DNA of 64,000 bases, from the NCBI GenBank assembly GCA_902624105.1, contig CACNWH010000001.1:105835-169834 (forward strand), written 5' to 3'. The DNA comes from an uncultured Prochlorococcus sp. Its GTDB lineage: Bacteria; Cyanobacteriota; Cyanobacteriia; PCC-6307; Cyanobiaceae. Both the position numbers and the translations under genes were made by a program. Each line of letters begins with the position of its first letter. Position 1 is the first letter of the stretch. The notes beneath the pieces are model-generated. The model had not been told where the DNA came from. It saw nothing but the letters and a program-made list of their open reading frames with translations, and did not search any database. Shown piece by piece: positions 47,717-58,119 of this stretch.

Positions 47717-48734
47717 ATCCTAGATTGACTGTACTTAAAAGATACAAAAGTGCCATTCTTACTGGCACTCCATTAGCAACTTGATCATTAATAAGACAAT
47801 TGGAATAACTATCTACTATTTGACTAGAGATTTCTACCTCACGGTTTATTGGACCTGGATGGAGGACAGGTATTTCCTTATCACAAAGATCAAGCTTTTG
47901 GGTTGTCAAACAATAATCATCACTATAAGATTTAACGCTATTTAGTAAATTTGTCTTCATCCTTTCTTTTTGTAATCTTAATGTAATTACGGCATCAGCA
48001 TTTTTGATAGATTGTTCTAGTGATCTAGAAATAGTAATTTTTCCTCTATCTCTTATAGGGTCTTCTATTTCATCTTGGTGCTTAGAACTTAAGAAATTTG
48101 CAAATTCATCAGGGATCAATGTTTTAGGACCACATAAAACTATATTTGCGCCAAATGCGGATAAACTCCATATATTAGATCTTGCTACACGAGAATGAAG
48201 AATATCCCCAATTATTAAAATTGTTTTTTTTAATAAAATATTTGGATCGAGATTTGTTGGGGAGAAAAACTTAGTTAGTGTGTATAAATCTAATAATCCT
48301 TGACTCGGATGGCTATGAAATCCATCCCCTGCATTTAAAACAGATGTCTTAAGACCCAAGGAGTCTAAATTTTTTGCAATCTCAAAAGGTATATTATTTA
48401 ATGAATGTCTAATTATTAAAATACTGGATCCCATAGAACAGTAAGTGCGCGCAGTATCTAAGCATGTTTCTCCCTTTGATAAAGAACTTGAAGAAGGATG
48501 GAAACTTAGAAAATCTGCTGAGAGCCTTTTTGCTGCAAGCTCAAAACTATTTTTAGTTCTTGTACTTGGTTCAAAAAATAAAGATGTTATTAAAGATCCT
48601 TTTAAAGAAGGTAAATTTTCAATTTCAAAACTATTTAGTGAATTGAATTTATGGGCTAATTCAATTACGATTTTAAAGTCTTCTTTTGAAAAGTTTTCAA
48701 GGGTTAGAATATGTTTATGATGCCAAGAGTTCAT
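47703..48734 (-). CDS. pyrB: Aspartate carbamoyltransferase catalytic chain
   Basis: Forms N-carbamoylaspartate from carbamoyl phosphate and aspartate in pyrimidine synthesis. The 343-aa protein has the carbamoyl-phosphate motif [15 protein letters not shown] (about 52-66), [19 protein letters not shown], and the C-terminal [12 protein letters not shown]. Length is normal. It follows the glycosylase gene by 6 bases on the minus strand. Confidence 0.96.
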   Translation of the reverse strand: MNSWHHKHILTLENFSKEDFKIVIELAHKFNSLNSFEIENLPSLKGSLITSLFFEPSTRTKNSFELAAKRLSADFLSFHPSSSSLSKGETCLDTARTYCSMGSSILIIRHSLNNIPFEIAKNLDSLGLKTSVLNAGDGFHSHPSQGLLDLYTLTKFFSPTNLDPNILLKKTILIIGDILHSRVARSNIWSLSAFGANIVLCGPKTLIPDEFANFLSSKHQDEIEDPIRDRGKITISRSLEQSIKNADAVITLRLQKERMKTNLLNSVKSYSDDYCLTTQKLDLCDKEIPVLHPGPINREVEISSQIVDSYSNCLINDQVANGVPVRMALLYLLSTVNLGFRAI

Positions 48735-48740
48735 ATTTAC

Positions 48741-49337
48741 TTAAATTTTAAAGTTATTTTGCAATTTAGGATTTTTGTCTCCTTTTTCTCTTTTACTCAC
48801 GCTTCTACTTTTTTTTAGGTACCATCTCCATTTTAAATCTACTGCTTTTGAGATGCCTATTCGCGTTGTTTGTACCAAGTCTTCATCATTTATATTAATG
48901 TGACGATTAAAAATTTTTAAAAAATCATTATTATAACTTTTAAGTGAATTTAATTTTGTATCAATTTGAAATTTCTTTGCTAACAAGCCTGGTCCTGAGG
49001 CGACTCTTTCTTCCTCTTTATTAATAAAAACTGATCTAATTAAAACCCCACTGGCAAAATAATTTTTGTCAGTTACTAAATTCAAACAATAATGTATGCC
49101 ATAAGATCTATAAACATAAAACAATCCTGGTTCTCCAAAAAGAGTTTGATTTGCATTAGTTTTTTTATTAAAACCATGACAGGCTTCTTCTTCTTGAGAA
49201 TATGCTTCTGTTTCTACTATTATCCCCTCTTGTATGTTATTTCCATTATTCAACCTCACAATAGAACATCCAATTAATTCGGGAGCAACAATACTAGAGT
49301 GGCGAGAATAGAAATCTTTATCAAGTATTTTTCTAAT
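48741..49337 (-). CDS. mpg: 3-methyladenine DNA glycosylase (AAG/MPG family), non-canonical start
   Basis: Removes alkylated purines from DNA. Family motifs are VETEAYSQEEEACHGF (catalytic Glu and Tyr region), GLFYVYRSYGIHYCLNLV and ASGPGLLAKKF. The first ATG/GTG/TTG codon in frame is GTG at 49259 (172 aa), but that cuts off a homologous N-terminus: the frame stays open upstream and reads DKDFYSRHSSIVAPELIG, matching the family start. No ATG, GTG or TTG occurs between that segment and the stop at 49359-49361, so I place the start at an ATT (49337); CTG at 49346 or ATA at 49328 are alternatives. It precedes pyrB by 6 bases. Confidence 0.75.
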   Translation of the reverse strand: MRKILDKDFYSRHSSIVAPELIGCSIVRLNNGNNIQEGIIVETEAYSQEEEACHGFNKKTNANQTLFGEPGLFYVYRSYGIHYCLNLVTDKNYFASGVLIRSVFINKEEERVASGPGLLAKKFQIDTKLNSLKSYNNDFLKIFNRHININDEDLVQTTRIGISKAVDLKWRWYLKKSRSVSKREKGDKNPKLQNNFKI

Positions 49338-49554
49338 TAACTTCAGTAAATAAACTAATTATATTTTTAGCGGGTATATTTTATAAAGTCTAGTTTTTTG
49401 AAAAGAAAGAAGGAAGATTTTAATAAAAATTTTTGATTATATCTTCTAATAAAATTGATTTACTATCTTGTTTATTAATTTTTTTGAAAAATAATTTTTG
49501 AATCAATATAAGATTTTTATTATGGTTAAACTAATAAAAAGACTCTTTATAAAG

Positions 49555-49848
49555 ATGAGTAGAATTTCTAGAGAAGAAGTTAGTAAAGTTGCAAAACTTG
49601 CAAAGTTAAAATTAAATGATAAACAAATAGAAAATCATTCAATTCAGATAGAAAAAATTCTTGACTACATAAATCAACTTGAAAAAATTGATACAAACAA
49701 TGTTCCTTATACTACTAGAGCAATAGAAGTTATTAATAATTTTAGAAGTGATACAACAGAAAAATACAAAAATAGAGATGATATTCTTGATCTAGCTCCT
49801 TCAAGAGAAGATGATTTTTTTAAAGTGCCTAAAATAATTAAAGAATAA
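49555..49848 (+). CDS. gatC: Aspartyl/glutamyl-tRNA amidotransferase subunit C
   Basis: Small subunit of the GatCAB enzyme that makes Gln-tRNA(Gln) or Asn-tRNA(Asn). I chose the ATG at 49555 (97 aa, MSRISREEVSKVAKLAKLKL), the normal family length, over in-frame starts from 49498 that add 19 residues. LEKIDTNNVPYTT and the C-terminal SREDDFFKVPKIIKE match the family. gatA/gatB are not in the window. It is convergent with crtR, 2 bases away. Confidence 0.92.
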   Translation: MSRISREEVSKVAKLAKLKLNDKQIENHSIQIEKILDYINQLEKIDTNNVPYTTRAIEVINNFRSDTTEKYKNRDDILDLAPSREDDFFKVPKIIKE

Positions 49849-49850
49849 AT

Positions 49851-50870
49851 TTAATCTTTTCCAATATATGTTTTGTTGATTAGTTTAAGGAGAGATTTTT
49901 TTAAACTTTTCATCGGTAGCAAATTAATAATTTTACGTAAACGACCTCTTCTTTTTGCATGACTTCTAACTCCTAAAAGTAAATCGTAAATAAAATTATA
50001 AGTATCTTCTTTTGATTCAAATATACCTACACGTTGAGGTGATCCTTTGGAATCAAGTAAAGGTTTTGTTTTCTCGTATGCAATTTTATATTCAAACCAG
50101 GGTATAGATGGCCAAAGATGATGAATAAGATGATAATTTTGTCCCATTATTAATATATTCATGAATCTGCTGGGATAAACTCTTGAGTTGATCCATTTAT
50201 TTCTAGAACGAAATGGTCTGTGAGGTAAGTAATCAAAGAAGATACCTAGCGTTACACCAACCATTAGGGCAGGTCCGAACCATAGATTGTATATAAGGTT
50301 CATAAAGTCGAACTTTATACCAGCAAGTATTAATGATATAAAAATAGATCTCTCTATTCCCCATTGAAGTAATTCATATTTTCTCCATAATTTTCTTTGA
50401 AAGAAGAATATCTCATGATAAAAAAATCTTGGTGCAATTAACCAAATTGGGCCGAAAGTACTAACAATGTGATCAGGATCATTCTTAGGGTCATTAACAT
50501 GGATATGATGTTGTAAATGCACCCTTGTGAACACGGGGAAACTAAAACCTAATAAAATAGCTGATCCATGTCCCATTAATTGGTTGATCCAAGGAATTGG
50601 ATGTGCTGCTTTGTGACATGCATCATGAATAACAGTTCCTTCTATATGTAAGGCAAGAAATGCAGTGGCGACTAATAAAGGTAAAGGCCAATCACCTCTA
50701 TACCACTGCCAAATACTAATAAAAGCAAGTATGTATCCACCGATAAACAATCCTAATGTAGGATTCCAGAAATTCGGAGGGTCAACGTAAGTTTTTATCT
50801 CCTTCTGCCAATTAAAAGTTGTAGGAGATAACTTTTTAACCTTCTTATTTTGAATACTTAAATTAGCGAT
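49851..50870 (-). CDS. crtR: Beta-carotene hydroxylase CrtR, non-canonical start
   Basis: A di-iron membrane hydroxylase making zeaxanthin, a main Prochlorococcus carotenoid. The His clusters HDACHKAAH, HLQHHIHVNDP and HLIHHLWPSIPW, plus several membrane segments, are clear. The first conventional start is TTG at 50750 (299 aa). The frame stays open upstream for 41 codons and encodes PTTFNWQKEIKTYVDPPNF, a conserved-looking N-terminus, but with no ATG/GTG/TTG before the stop at 50874-50876. I place the start at ATC 50870 (339 aa); ATT at 50855 is an alternative. A one-base sequencing or real frameshift near 50874 could also connect a TTG just upstream. Confidence 0.85.
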   Translation of the reverse strand: MANLSIQNKKVKKLSPTTFNWQKEIKTYVDPPNFWNPTLGLFIGGYILAFISIWQWYRGDWPLPLLVATAFLALHIEGTVIHDACHKAAHPIPWINQLMGHGSAILLGFSFPVFTRVHLQHHIHVNDPKNDPDHIVSTFGPIWLIAPRFFYHEIFFFQRKLWRKYELLQWGIERSIFISLILAGIKFDFMNLIYNLWFGPALMVGVTLGIFFDYLPHRPFRSRNKWINSRVYPSRFMNILIMGQNYHLIHHLWPSIPWFEYKIAYEKTKPLLDSKGSPQRVGIFESKEDTYNFIYDLLLGVRSHAKRRGRLRKIINLLPMKSLKKSLLKLINKTYIGKD

Positions 50871-51067
50871 TGTTCAAGTTAATCTATTGATAATATAACT
50901 AAATTTTTAGTAAATTTGTATTTTTCTGTCTAAAGTTTTCTGAAAAAAGTATTTATTCTTCAGGCTATATAAAAATATTTTGAATTTTATATTTTTATGT
51001 ATCAAAATCAAGATCTAGACAAAAAAAAAGTTTTAAATGCTCTCTACTGAATTAAAATCATATTTAA

Positions 51068-51149
51068 GCGGTCGTGGCGGAATTGGTAGACGCGCGAGTT
51101 TTAGGTACTCGTATCTTATGGTGTGGGAGTTCAAGTCTCCCCGACCGCA
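51068..51149 (+). tRNA. trnL-UAG: tRNA-Leu (anticodon UAG)
   Basis: The acceptor stem GCGGTCG/CGACCGC closes with discriminator A at 51149. The D-arm has GGAATTGGTAGACGC; the anticodon stem CGAGT/ACTCG holds loop TTTAGGT with anticodon TAG. A long class II variable arm follows, then the T-arm GGGAG-TTCAAGT-CTCCC. The 3' CCA is not encoded. It reads CUN leucine codons. The gene is 78 bases upstream of the Ycf66-like gene. Confidence 0.97.
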
Positions 51150-51227
51150 TAAAGTTATTCAAAGGGTATATATTGAATCAAAATTATATGAGTTTTTTTT
51201 ATTTAAGATATTTAATTATTTAGACTC

Positions 51228-51767
51228 ATGTCTTTAATCGTTTTTATTGGAATTTTCTATTTATTTATTGGTTGTTTTTCCCTTTTTAATACTTTATTGT
51301 TTATTGAATTAGGAAGACCTAGAGATCTAATACAATCAGGATTAATAATGCTTCTAGGAACATTTTTAATCATTTATAAAAATATATTTAATTTTAAAAT
51401 TTCTATAATTTTAACTTTAAATTCTCTAATTGTAGTTTTTTATTTTATTGAAAATTTTTCATATAGGTGGAATCTGCTTTTAGATAAAGAAAAATTTGAA
51501 ATTAAAAATTTGTCTGCATGGAAGAAAAATTTTTCAATTATCTCTGAAATTATTAGTATTGATTTTAAAAATTTATTTTTCACCAAAAAATTTAAAGATA
51601 TATTTAACAATACTTCAATCAAAAAAAAATGGATTAGGAAACAGGATAATAATAATTTAAGTGATAGAGAAGGATCTTTAAAGCAATATTTGACAAATAC
51701 TCAAAGTGCAGATTTCTCTAAAAAAGATATAATAAATGATGAAAAAAATAACACAAAAAATACCTAA
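51228..51767 (+). CDS. Ycf66-like membrane protein
   Basis: The 179-aa protein begins with two or three hydrophobic segments (about 2-20, 35-48 and 58-76) that include LIMLLGTFLIIYKNIF and FYFIENFSYRWNLLLDKE. A long, charged Lys/Asn-rich tail follows, which looks disordered. The N-terminal part resembles the Ycf66 family of cyanobacteria and plastids, whose function is unclear; the match is by eye and moderate. It lies between tRNA-Leu and ileS on the plus strand. Confidence 0.5.
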   Translation: MSLIVFIGIFYLFIGCFSLFNTLLFIELGRPRDLIQSGLIMLLGTFLIIYKNIFNFKISIILTLNSLIVVFYFIENFSYRWNLLLDKEKFEIKNLSAWKKNFSIISEIISIDFKNLFFTKKFKDIFNNTSIKKKWIRKQDNNNLSDREGSLKQYLTNTQSADFSKKDIINDEKNNTKNT

Positions 51768-51800
51768 ATTGATTAATAATAATTTTTCACAAATTTGAAT

Positions 51801-54692
51801 ATGTCTGAGAACAAAAATCATAGTACATCAAATTTTTCTTATAAGGATTCGCTCAATCTTTTAAAGACTGATTTTTCAATGAGGGCTAACTCTGTAAAAA
51901 GAGAACCAGAAATCCAAAAATTTTGGTCAGAAAATAAAATTGATATTAATTTAGGTTTAACTAATAAAGGTAAAAACTTTACTCTTCACGATGGTCCTCC
52001 TTATGCAAATGGACCTCTTCATATGGGCCATGCACTAAATAAAGTTTTAAAAGATTTTATTAATAAATATAAAATACTAAATGGATATAGAGTTCATTTT
52101 GTACCGGGTTGGGATTGTCATGGCTTGCCAATTGAATTAAAAGTACTACAAAAATTAAAAAATGAAGAAAGAAGAAATTTAGATATTTTGGGACTTCGTC
52201 AAAAGGCTACAGAATATGCAAAACAACAAATTTATTCTCAAATGGAAGGCTTTAAAAGATGGGCTATTTGGGGAGACTGGGATAATCCATATCTTACTTT
52301 GAAAAAAAATTACGAATCAGCTCAAATAGAAGTCTTTGGAAAAATGTTTTTGAAAGGCTATATATTTAGAGGTTTAAAACCTGTCCATTGGAGTCCAAGC
52401 TCAAGAACTGCTTTAGCAGAGGCTGAGTTGGAATATCCAGATGAACATTTTTCAAAAAGTGTTTATGTCTCTCTCAAAATTGAATCTTGTAATAAAAGTA
52501 TTGAATCAAAACTTAAAAAAAATAATTTCATTAAACATTTTTCAGACGATATTGAAAATTATTTTATTTTGATTTGGACAACTACACCTTGGACGTTGCC
52601 AGCTAACGAAGCCGCTGCAGTAAATCCCAAAGTAAATTATGTAGTTGCTTCTGATAATCATCAAAATATCTTTATTTTTGCAAAAGATTTATTAGAAATA
52701 GTTCAAAGAAAATTAAATAAAGAATTTAACTTATTATTTGATATCAGTGGTTCAGAATTAGAAGGTATTGAATATAAGCATCCGACTAAAGATAAATCTT
52801 GTCCAGTAATTTTGGGGGGTGATTATATAACAACGGAATCAGGAACTGGAATTGTTCATACCGCTCCAGGGCATGGTATCGACGATTTTAATACGGGATT
52901 AAAATATAAACTCCCAATAACATGCATTGTTGATGAAAAAGGAAATTTAACTGATGATGCAGGTATTTTTAAAGATCTCAATGTCTTAAAAGATGCAAAT
53001 GATCAAATTATTGAATTTTTAGAAAGTCAAAATATTCTTATGTTAATGGAGGTTTATAAACATAGATATCCTTATGATTGGAGAACCAAAAAACCTACAA
53101 TTTTTAGAGCTACTGAACAATGGTTTGCTTCTGTAGATGGTTTTAGATCCTCAGCTCTTGAATCTATTGAGAGGGTAGATTGGATGCCTAACAGTGGAAA
53201 GAAGAGAATTAAATCAATGGTTATAGGAAGAGGTGATTGGTGTATCTCTAGACAAAGATCATGGGGTGTACCAATACCAGTTTTTTATAAAAGGAATAGT
53301 AATGAGATTCTTATTAACCAGATGACACTAAATCATATTCAAAATCTTTTTGAAAAATATGGTGCAGATATATGGTGGACATGGGATGAACAAAAATTAT
53401 TGCCTCCTGAATATTTAAATGATTCTAAAAATTGGAAAAAAGGTTTAGATACTATGGATGTTTGGTTTGACTCAGGTTCTAGTTGGGCGGCCGTATGCAG
53501 TAAAAGAGAGGATATGCAATATCCTGCAGATTTATATTTGGAAGGGTCTGACCAACATAGAGGCTGGTTCCAATCATCATTATTGACTTCAGTTGCAGTT
53601 AATAATAAAGCTCCCTATAAATCAGTGCTTACTCATGGATTTGCCTTAGATGAGAATGGCAGGAAAATGAGTAAATCTCTTGGAAATGTTGTAGATCCAA
53701 ATATTATTATAAATGGTGGAGCTAATCAAAAAATTAATCCTGCTTATGGAGCGGATGTCTTGCGATTATGGGTAAGTTCAGTAGATTATTCAGTAGATGT
53801 GCCTATCGGATCTAACATCTTAAAACAATTATCTGATGTTTATAGAAAGGTAAGAAATACTGCTAGATATTTATTGGGTAACTTACATGATTATGATCCT
53901 TCTCTTAATGGTGTGAGTATTCAAGAATTACCAATATTAGATAAATGGATGTTACACCGCTTATCAGAAGTTATAGATCAAATTACATCTGCATATGAAA
54001 ATTATGAATTTTCAAAGTTTTTTCAAATTTTGCAAAGTTTTTGTGTAGTAGATTTATCAAATTTTTATTTAGACATAGCAAAAGATAGATTATATGTAAG
54101 TTCCCCTAACCAATTCAGAAGAAGATCTTGTCAATTTGTTCTTTCAAAAATAATTGAAAATTTAGCAGTTCTCATTTCTCCAGTTTTATGTCATATGGCA
54201 GAGGATATATGGCAGAATTTACCCTACAAAGTACAAGAAAAATCAGTATTTCAGAGAGGCTGGCCTTCTACACCTTTTGATTGGAAAAACCGAGATATTG
54301 GATCAAAAATGTTTATTTTGAGAAAATTAAGAGTTGAAATTAATAAGGTTATTGAGGGATGTAGAAATCAACAGAAGGTTGGAGCGGCTCTTGAAACAGA
54401 AATAATGTTTTTGCCAAAAAATAATGAATTAAAAGAGGCTCTTATTTGGCTCAAGAAATCTGGCAATCTAGAAGTAGATTGTTATAGTGATTGGCTTATT
54501 GTCTCCAATTTTTTGCTTATTGAGAATCCACTTGAGGAAAGTTTACTAACTATAAATAACGAATTTGGAACTATTCAAATCCAAAAAGCCAAAGGTATAA
54601 AGTGCGATAGATGTTGGCACTTTAATGAATTTACATTGAAAGGAAGGCAAAATACAAATTTATGCAAAAGATGTTCCGAAATAATTAATTAA
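51801..54692 (+). CDS. ileS: Isoleucyl-tRNA synthetase
   Basis: Charges tRNA-Ile. I chose the ATG at 51801 (963 aa) over the in-frame TTG two codons upstream. Class I motifs are HIGH-like [10 protein letters not shown] and KMSKSLGN. The CP1 editing domain contains [30 protein letters not shown] and [20 protein letters not shown]-terminal zinc finger [10 protein letters not shown] and NLCKRCSEI gives the bacterial-type ending. Length is normal. It is convergent with the DUF3177 gene. Confidence 0.97.
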   Translation: MSENKNHSTSNFSYKDSLNLLKTDFSMRANSVKREPEIQKFWSENKIDINLGLTNKGKNFTLHDGPPYANGPLHMGHALNKVLKDFINKYKILNGYRVHFVPGWDCHGLPIELKVLQKLKNEERRNLDILGLRQKATEYAKQQIYSQMEGFKRWAIWGDWDNPYLTLKKNYESAQIEVFGKMFLKGYIFRGLKPVHWSPSSRTALAEAELEYPDEHFSKSVYVSLKIESCNKSIESKLKKNNFIKHFSDDIENYFILIWTTTPWTLPANEAAAVNPKVNYVVASDNHQNIFIFAKDLLEIVQRKLNKEFNLLFDISGSELEGIEYKHPTKDKSCPVILGGDYITTESGTGIVHTAPGHGIDDFNTGLKYKLPITCIVDEKGNLTDDAGIFKDLNVLKDANDQIIEFLESQNILMLMEVYKHRYPYDWRTKKPTIFRATEQWFASVDGFRSSALESIERVDWMPNSGKKRIKSMVIGRGDWCISRQRSWGVPIPVFYKRNSNEILINQMTLNHIQNLFEKYGADIWWTWDEQKLLPPEYLNDSKNWKKGLDTMDVWFDSGSSWAAVCSKREDMQYPADLYLEGSDQHRGWFQSSLLTSVAVNNKAPYKSVLTHGFALDENGRKMSKSLGNVVDPNIIINGGANQKINPAYGADVLRLWVSSVDYSVDVPIGSNILKQLSDVYRKVRNTARYLLGNLHDYDPSLNGVSIQELPILDKWMLHRLSEVIDQITSAYENYEFSKFFQILQSFCVVDLSNFYLDIAKDRLYVSSPNQFRRRSCQFVLSKIIENLAVLISPVLCHMAEDIWQNLPYKVQEKSVFQRGWPSTPFDWKNRDIGSKMFILRKLRVEINKVIEGCRNQQKVGAALETEIMFLPKNNELKEALIWLKKSGNLEVDCYSDWLIVSNFLLIENPLEESLLTINNEFGTIQIQKAKGIKCDRCWHFNEFTLKGRQNTNLCKRCSEIIN

Positions 54693-54714
54693 TTAATTAT
54701 TTATTTTTTTAATA

Positions 54715-55338
54715 CTAATTTTCTTCATAATTTGAAAAGCCTAAATTTCTTCCAGATCTTGGTAGCTTAATTATTAACCATTGAAATAGTCCTAACATAT
54801 AAATTAGTAATGCAAATAATCCTAAGAATTTTGAAATTGGTTCTGTAAAATTTGCGCCAAATAAAAAATTAAATAATTGATTTATTATTTGAGATAAATT
54901 TTTTGATGGTTCAGACCACTTTAAACATTCAGAAGTATTAATTGAAATAAGACAGGATAAATCTTGAAAACTATGTACTAAGAAACTTATAGATATGAAA
55001 GTTAATGCCCATCTCCAGGCTCTTGTAATAGTTATAAGTGCATTAGTTATTTTATAGCCTCTTAACTCTCTATTAATATCAGTCCAAAACCATACACCTA
55101 TAGTCATTAAAGAAGAAGAAGTTATTAATATCAAAAGTGAGAAATCTACTCCACCAATAAATAAGATAAGACTAATGAGAAATAGTATTGATATCTTCCA
55201 ATATGTTGACAATAACTTCTCAATAGCTTTGTTTCTTTTCTTGATTGACCATATAAAAATAGAGAGTGGAATTCCTACTATAATTATTGAAGATAGTTGA
55301 AATGTAATCCAAGCAGAAAATTCATTAATAGTGATCAA
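54715..55338 (-). CDS. DUF3177-like membrane protein
   Basis: The 207-aa protein has five or six hydrophobic segments (about 14-30, 47-63, 68-84, 108-125, 152-172 and 175-192). Its polar loops include TDINRELRGYKITNALITITRAWRW, which looks the most conserved. I think it belongs to DUF3177, a cyanobacterial family of unknown function; this is a judgement from length and pattern. It is convergent with ileS and divergent from trmB. Confidence 0.6.
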   Translation of the reverse strand: MITINEFSAWITFQLSSIIIVGIPLSIFIWSIKKRNKAIEKLLSTYWKISILFLISLILFIGGVDFSLLILITSSSLMTIGVWFWTDINRELRGYKITNALITITRAWRWALTFISISFLVHSFQDLSCLISINTSECLKWSEPSKNLSQIINQLFNFLFGANFTEPISKFLGLFALLIYMLGLFQWLIIKLPRSGRNLGFSNYEEN

Positions 55339-55492
55339 AATTTTTCTTAATTGACATACTTAAATAATATTAAACCTCAATTGTCAATATCTGTAATCCT
55401 TATTTTTATGGTTGAGTATAAATTAAAAACTCTCATATATATTATGCAAAATCACTTCTTATTTGTTATTTATAAATTATGAGGAAATTAAA

Positions 55493-56122
55493 ATGCGACA
55501 ACACGCTAATCCATTAAGTAAAGTTTTTAAAGATATCCAGCCAATTCCACCCTTAAAAGAAATTTTTAATGACTTCACTAAGCCTCTACATTTAGATATT
55601 GGGTGCGGTTCAGGGGATTTTTTGATGAATTTAGCTAAAAATAATAAGAATTGGAATTACATTGGTTTAGAAATTAGAGAAAAATTGGTTATCAAATCAA
55701 AATCAAAATTAAAAGATGAATCAATAGATAATTTATTCTTCGCATATGGAAATGCTGAATATTTGATTGAAGATTGTATTGGCAAATTCCCTGTAGATGT
55801 AGTATCAAGTGTTTCCTTTAATTTTCCAGATCCTTGGTTTAAGAAAAAACATCATAAAAGAAGAGTAGTACAACCTCTGTTAATCAATAAAATTTCCCAA
55901 CTCATGGCAAATGGAGGTTATATTTCAATAAAAAGTGATGTAGAGGAACTTTTTGAATATATGGATTTAATCATAACTAACTCCAAAATTTTTAATACTT
56001 ATATTTATCAAGATAGTGAAATAATTCATTCTTACAATCCCATAAATTTAAAAACTAATCGAGAAATGTATGTTACGAGAAAAAAACTTAAAGTTTTGGA
56101 TAGGATATATAAAAAAATATAA
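55493..56122 (+). CDS. trmB: tRNA (guanine-N7-)-methyltransferase
   Basis: Methylates G46 of tRNAs with S-adenosylmethionine. I chose the ATG at 55493 (209 aa) because a GAGG lies 10 bases upstream; starts from 55463 add ten atypical residues. Motifs: LHLDIGCGSGDFLMNLA (SAM-binding), YIGLEIREKLV, and VSFNFPDPWFKKKHHKRRVV, diagnostic for TrmB. Its stop lies two bases from the convergent glmM gene. Confidence 0.94.
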   Translation: MRQHANPLSKVFKDIQPIPPLKEIFNDFTKPLHLDIGCGSGDFLMNLAKNNKNWNYIGLEIREKLVIKSKSKLKDESIDNLFFAYGNAEYLIEDCIGKFPVDVVSSVSFNFPDPWFKKKHHKRRVVQPLLINKISQLMANGGYISIKSDVEELFEYMDLIITNSKIFNTYIYQDSEIIHSYNPINLKTNREMYVTRKKLKVLDRIYKKI

Positions 56123-56124
56123 TA

Positions 56125-57471
56125 TTAAAAATTATTTTTAATCATTTTTTCAGCAATGTTTGTGATTTGAATTGAAATATCATCAACAAGATTTTTATTT
56201 TCTGCTTCTACTAAAATTCTTAAAACCGATTCTGTTCCACTATTTCTAGCAAAAATCCTACAAGGTTCTGAAATGTTATCTAATTTTTCTTTAATTAATT
56301 TATTCAAATTTACTTCTATTAAATCTTTAAAGTTCTTATCATCTGAGTTTATTTGTATGTTTGTAAGTTTTTGAGGAAAACTTTTAAAGCTAGTTTTTAA
56401 TAAATCTTTTAACATTATATTTTTACTTTTACAGAAATGAGCTATTTGAATAGCAGTAAGAACTCCATCTCCTGAGTAATTATTAATTTTTGAGAGAATA
56501 TGTCCAGATTGTTCACCACCTAAATCTGCTTTTTGTTTATCAATTTCTTCATGAATAAATTTATCTCCAACAGGTGTTCTAATTAAAATACCGCCAAGCT
56601 TATTCCATTCTTTCTCAAATCCTAAATTTGACATTACTGTTGTAATTAATAAATTTCTGGATAAGATTTTTTCTCTCATGAGCTCCCGACCCCAAAGAAA
56701 TAATATATGATCACCATCAAGAATATTTCCTTCTGAATCTAGACCAATCACTCTATCAGCATCCCCATCAAAGCTAAACCCTATTTCAGCTTTGAATTCA
56801 TTTATTGCTTTTTTTAAAGGTTCAAGACAAGTTGAACCACATTTGACATTTATTTTTGATCCATCAGTACTACTATTTATGACGTAAACACTCGCTCCTA
56901 ATTGCTTAAATACATTTTCTGCAAAGACTGAAGCAGAGCCATGACAAGTATCTAATATTATTTTCATTCCATTAAGATTATTATTACCTATAGAGTCAAT
57001 TAAGCTTTGTTTATATTTCTCTAAAAGATCAAATTTTTTTACAATTTTGTTTAGATTTCTAAAAATTAAATTCGAATTGGCCTTATTTAAATAACTTTCA
57101 ATTTCGAATTCTTTTGTTTTATTTAATTTGCGACCAGAATGATCAAAAATTTTTATCCCATTATATTCAGGCGGGTTGTGACTGGCAGATATCATAATCC
57201 CTGTATATTTTTTAAATTGTTTGATTAGAAATGGTATCGCTGGGGTTGGACAAATACCTATATCAATTACTTCCTTACCTGAATGATTTAATCCATTAGA
57301 TAATGCTTGTAATAATAAATCGCCACTAACTCTTGTATCCCTACCAATTAAAACTTTTGAATTGTCCTTATTAATCGATCCGAAGGCATAACCTATTTTA
57401 TAAGCAAGATCACATGTTATGTCTTTATTAAATATACCTCTAATCCCATCAGTTCCAAAGATTGATTGCAT
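56125..57471 (-). CDS. glmM: Phosphoglucosamine mutase
   Basis: Converts glucosamine-6-phosphate to glucosamine-1-phosphate for UDP-GlcNAc. The 448-aa protein starts FGTDGIRGIFN and has the phosphoserine loop TGIMISASHNPPEYNGIK, the Mg loop SFDGDADRVIG, the sugar-binding GEQSGH segment, and the C-terminal phosphate-binding RNSGTESVLRILVEA. The FGTDGIRG start and length favour GlmM over phosphomannomutase. Confidence 0.93.
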   Translation of the reverse strand: MQSIFGTDGIRGIFNKDITCDLAYKIGYAFGSINKDNSKVLIGRDTRVSGDLLLQALSNGLNHSGKEVIDIGICPTPAIPFLIKQFKKYTGIMISASHNPPEYNGIKIFDHSGRKLNKTKEFEIESYLNKANSNLIFRNLNKIVKKFDLLEKYKQSLIDSIGNNNLNGMKIILDTCHGSASVFAENVFKQLGASVYVINSSTDGSKINVKCGSTCLEPLKKAINEFKAEIGFSFDGDADRVIGLDSEGNILDGDHILFLWGRELMREKILSRNLLITTVMSNLGFEKEWNKLGGILIRTPVGDKFIHEEIDKQKADLGGEQSGHILSKINNYSGDGVLTAIQIAHFCKSKNIMLKDLLKTSFKSFPQKLTNIQINSDDKNFKDLIEVNLNKLIKEKLDNISEPCRIFARNSGTESVLRILVEAENKNLVDDISIQITNIAEKMIKNNF

Positions 57472-57587
57472 ATTTAAATTAATTTATAACTAAGATCTTT
57501 ATAATTGTTTTATCAATACTATCAGCATAGTATTCTTTTATCAATTTATTATTGAATTAAAAATTGAAATACTAAAAATTTAAACTG

Positions 57588-58043
57588 ATGCAATCACAGA
57601 ATAATTATCCACCAAATAATTTTCAGAAAATTATCTTAGCTTTATTCCCTCTTCTTTTGATAGTTTTTATTCTATTTTTCAAAAATAGTATTTTTGAATC
57701 CACTTTACAATTAAGAAATTTTGGTAATTTATCGGTAGATCCAGAAATAGCATTCACAAATGGTAAACCAACGTATTTGGAGTTTTATGCTGAGTGGTGT
57801 GAGATATGTAAGGAGATGGCACCAGAAGTTACAGAATTGAAAAAAGATTTTGAAGATAAGGTAAATTTTGTTTTCTTAAATGTTGATAATCCTAAATGGG
57901 ATAAATTTATTAAACAATTTAAAGTGAACGGAATACCTCAAATTAATATGATTGATTCTAATTTAAATTTACAAGCGACTTTAACTGGTCTTCAGGAAGA
58001 AAAAACTCTAAAAGATATAATAAATTATTTAATTGAAAAATGA
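57588..58043 (+). CDS. txlA: TxlA/HCF164-like membrane-anchored thioredoxin
   Basis: The 151-aa protein has one N-terminal membrane helix (about 14-31) and a thioredoxin fold with the active site EWCEIC (C71 and C74) and a cis-Pro in GIPQINM. TxlA/HCF164 proteins face the thylakoid lumen and pass reducing power for cytochrome and photosystem assembly; this role is by family. It is divergent from glmM and convergent with thyX. Confidence 0.88.
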   Translation: MQSQNNYPPNNFQKIILALFPLLLIVFILFFKNSIFESTLQLRNFGNLSVDPEIAFTNGKPTYLEFYAEWCEICKEMAPEVTELKKDFEDKVNFVFLNVDNPKWDKFIKQFKVNGIPQINMIDSNLNLQATLTGLQEEKTLKDIINYLIEK

Positions 58044-58119
58044 TAAATAATGAAATCTATATTTGAGAAAATTTTTTTCTAAAAAATTTAACTTAAGTAA
58101 TCAAGAATTAACAATAAAG

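Noticed and set aside
51037..51237. A 66-aa plus-strand ORF covering the tRNA-Leu gene.
   Set aside because: It reads through the tRNA, whose cloverleaf is unambiguous.
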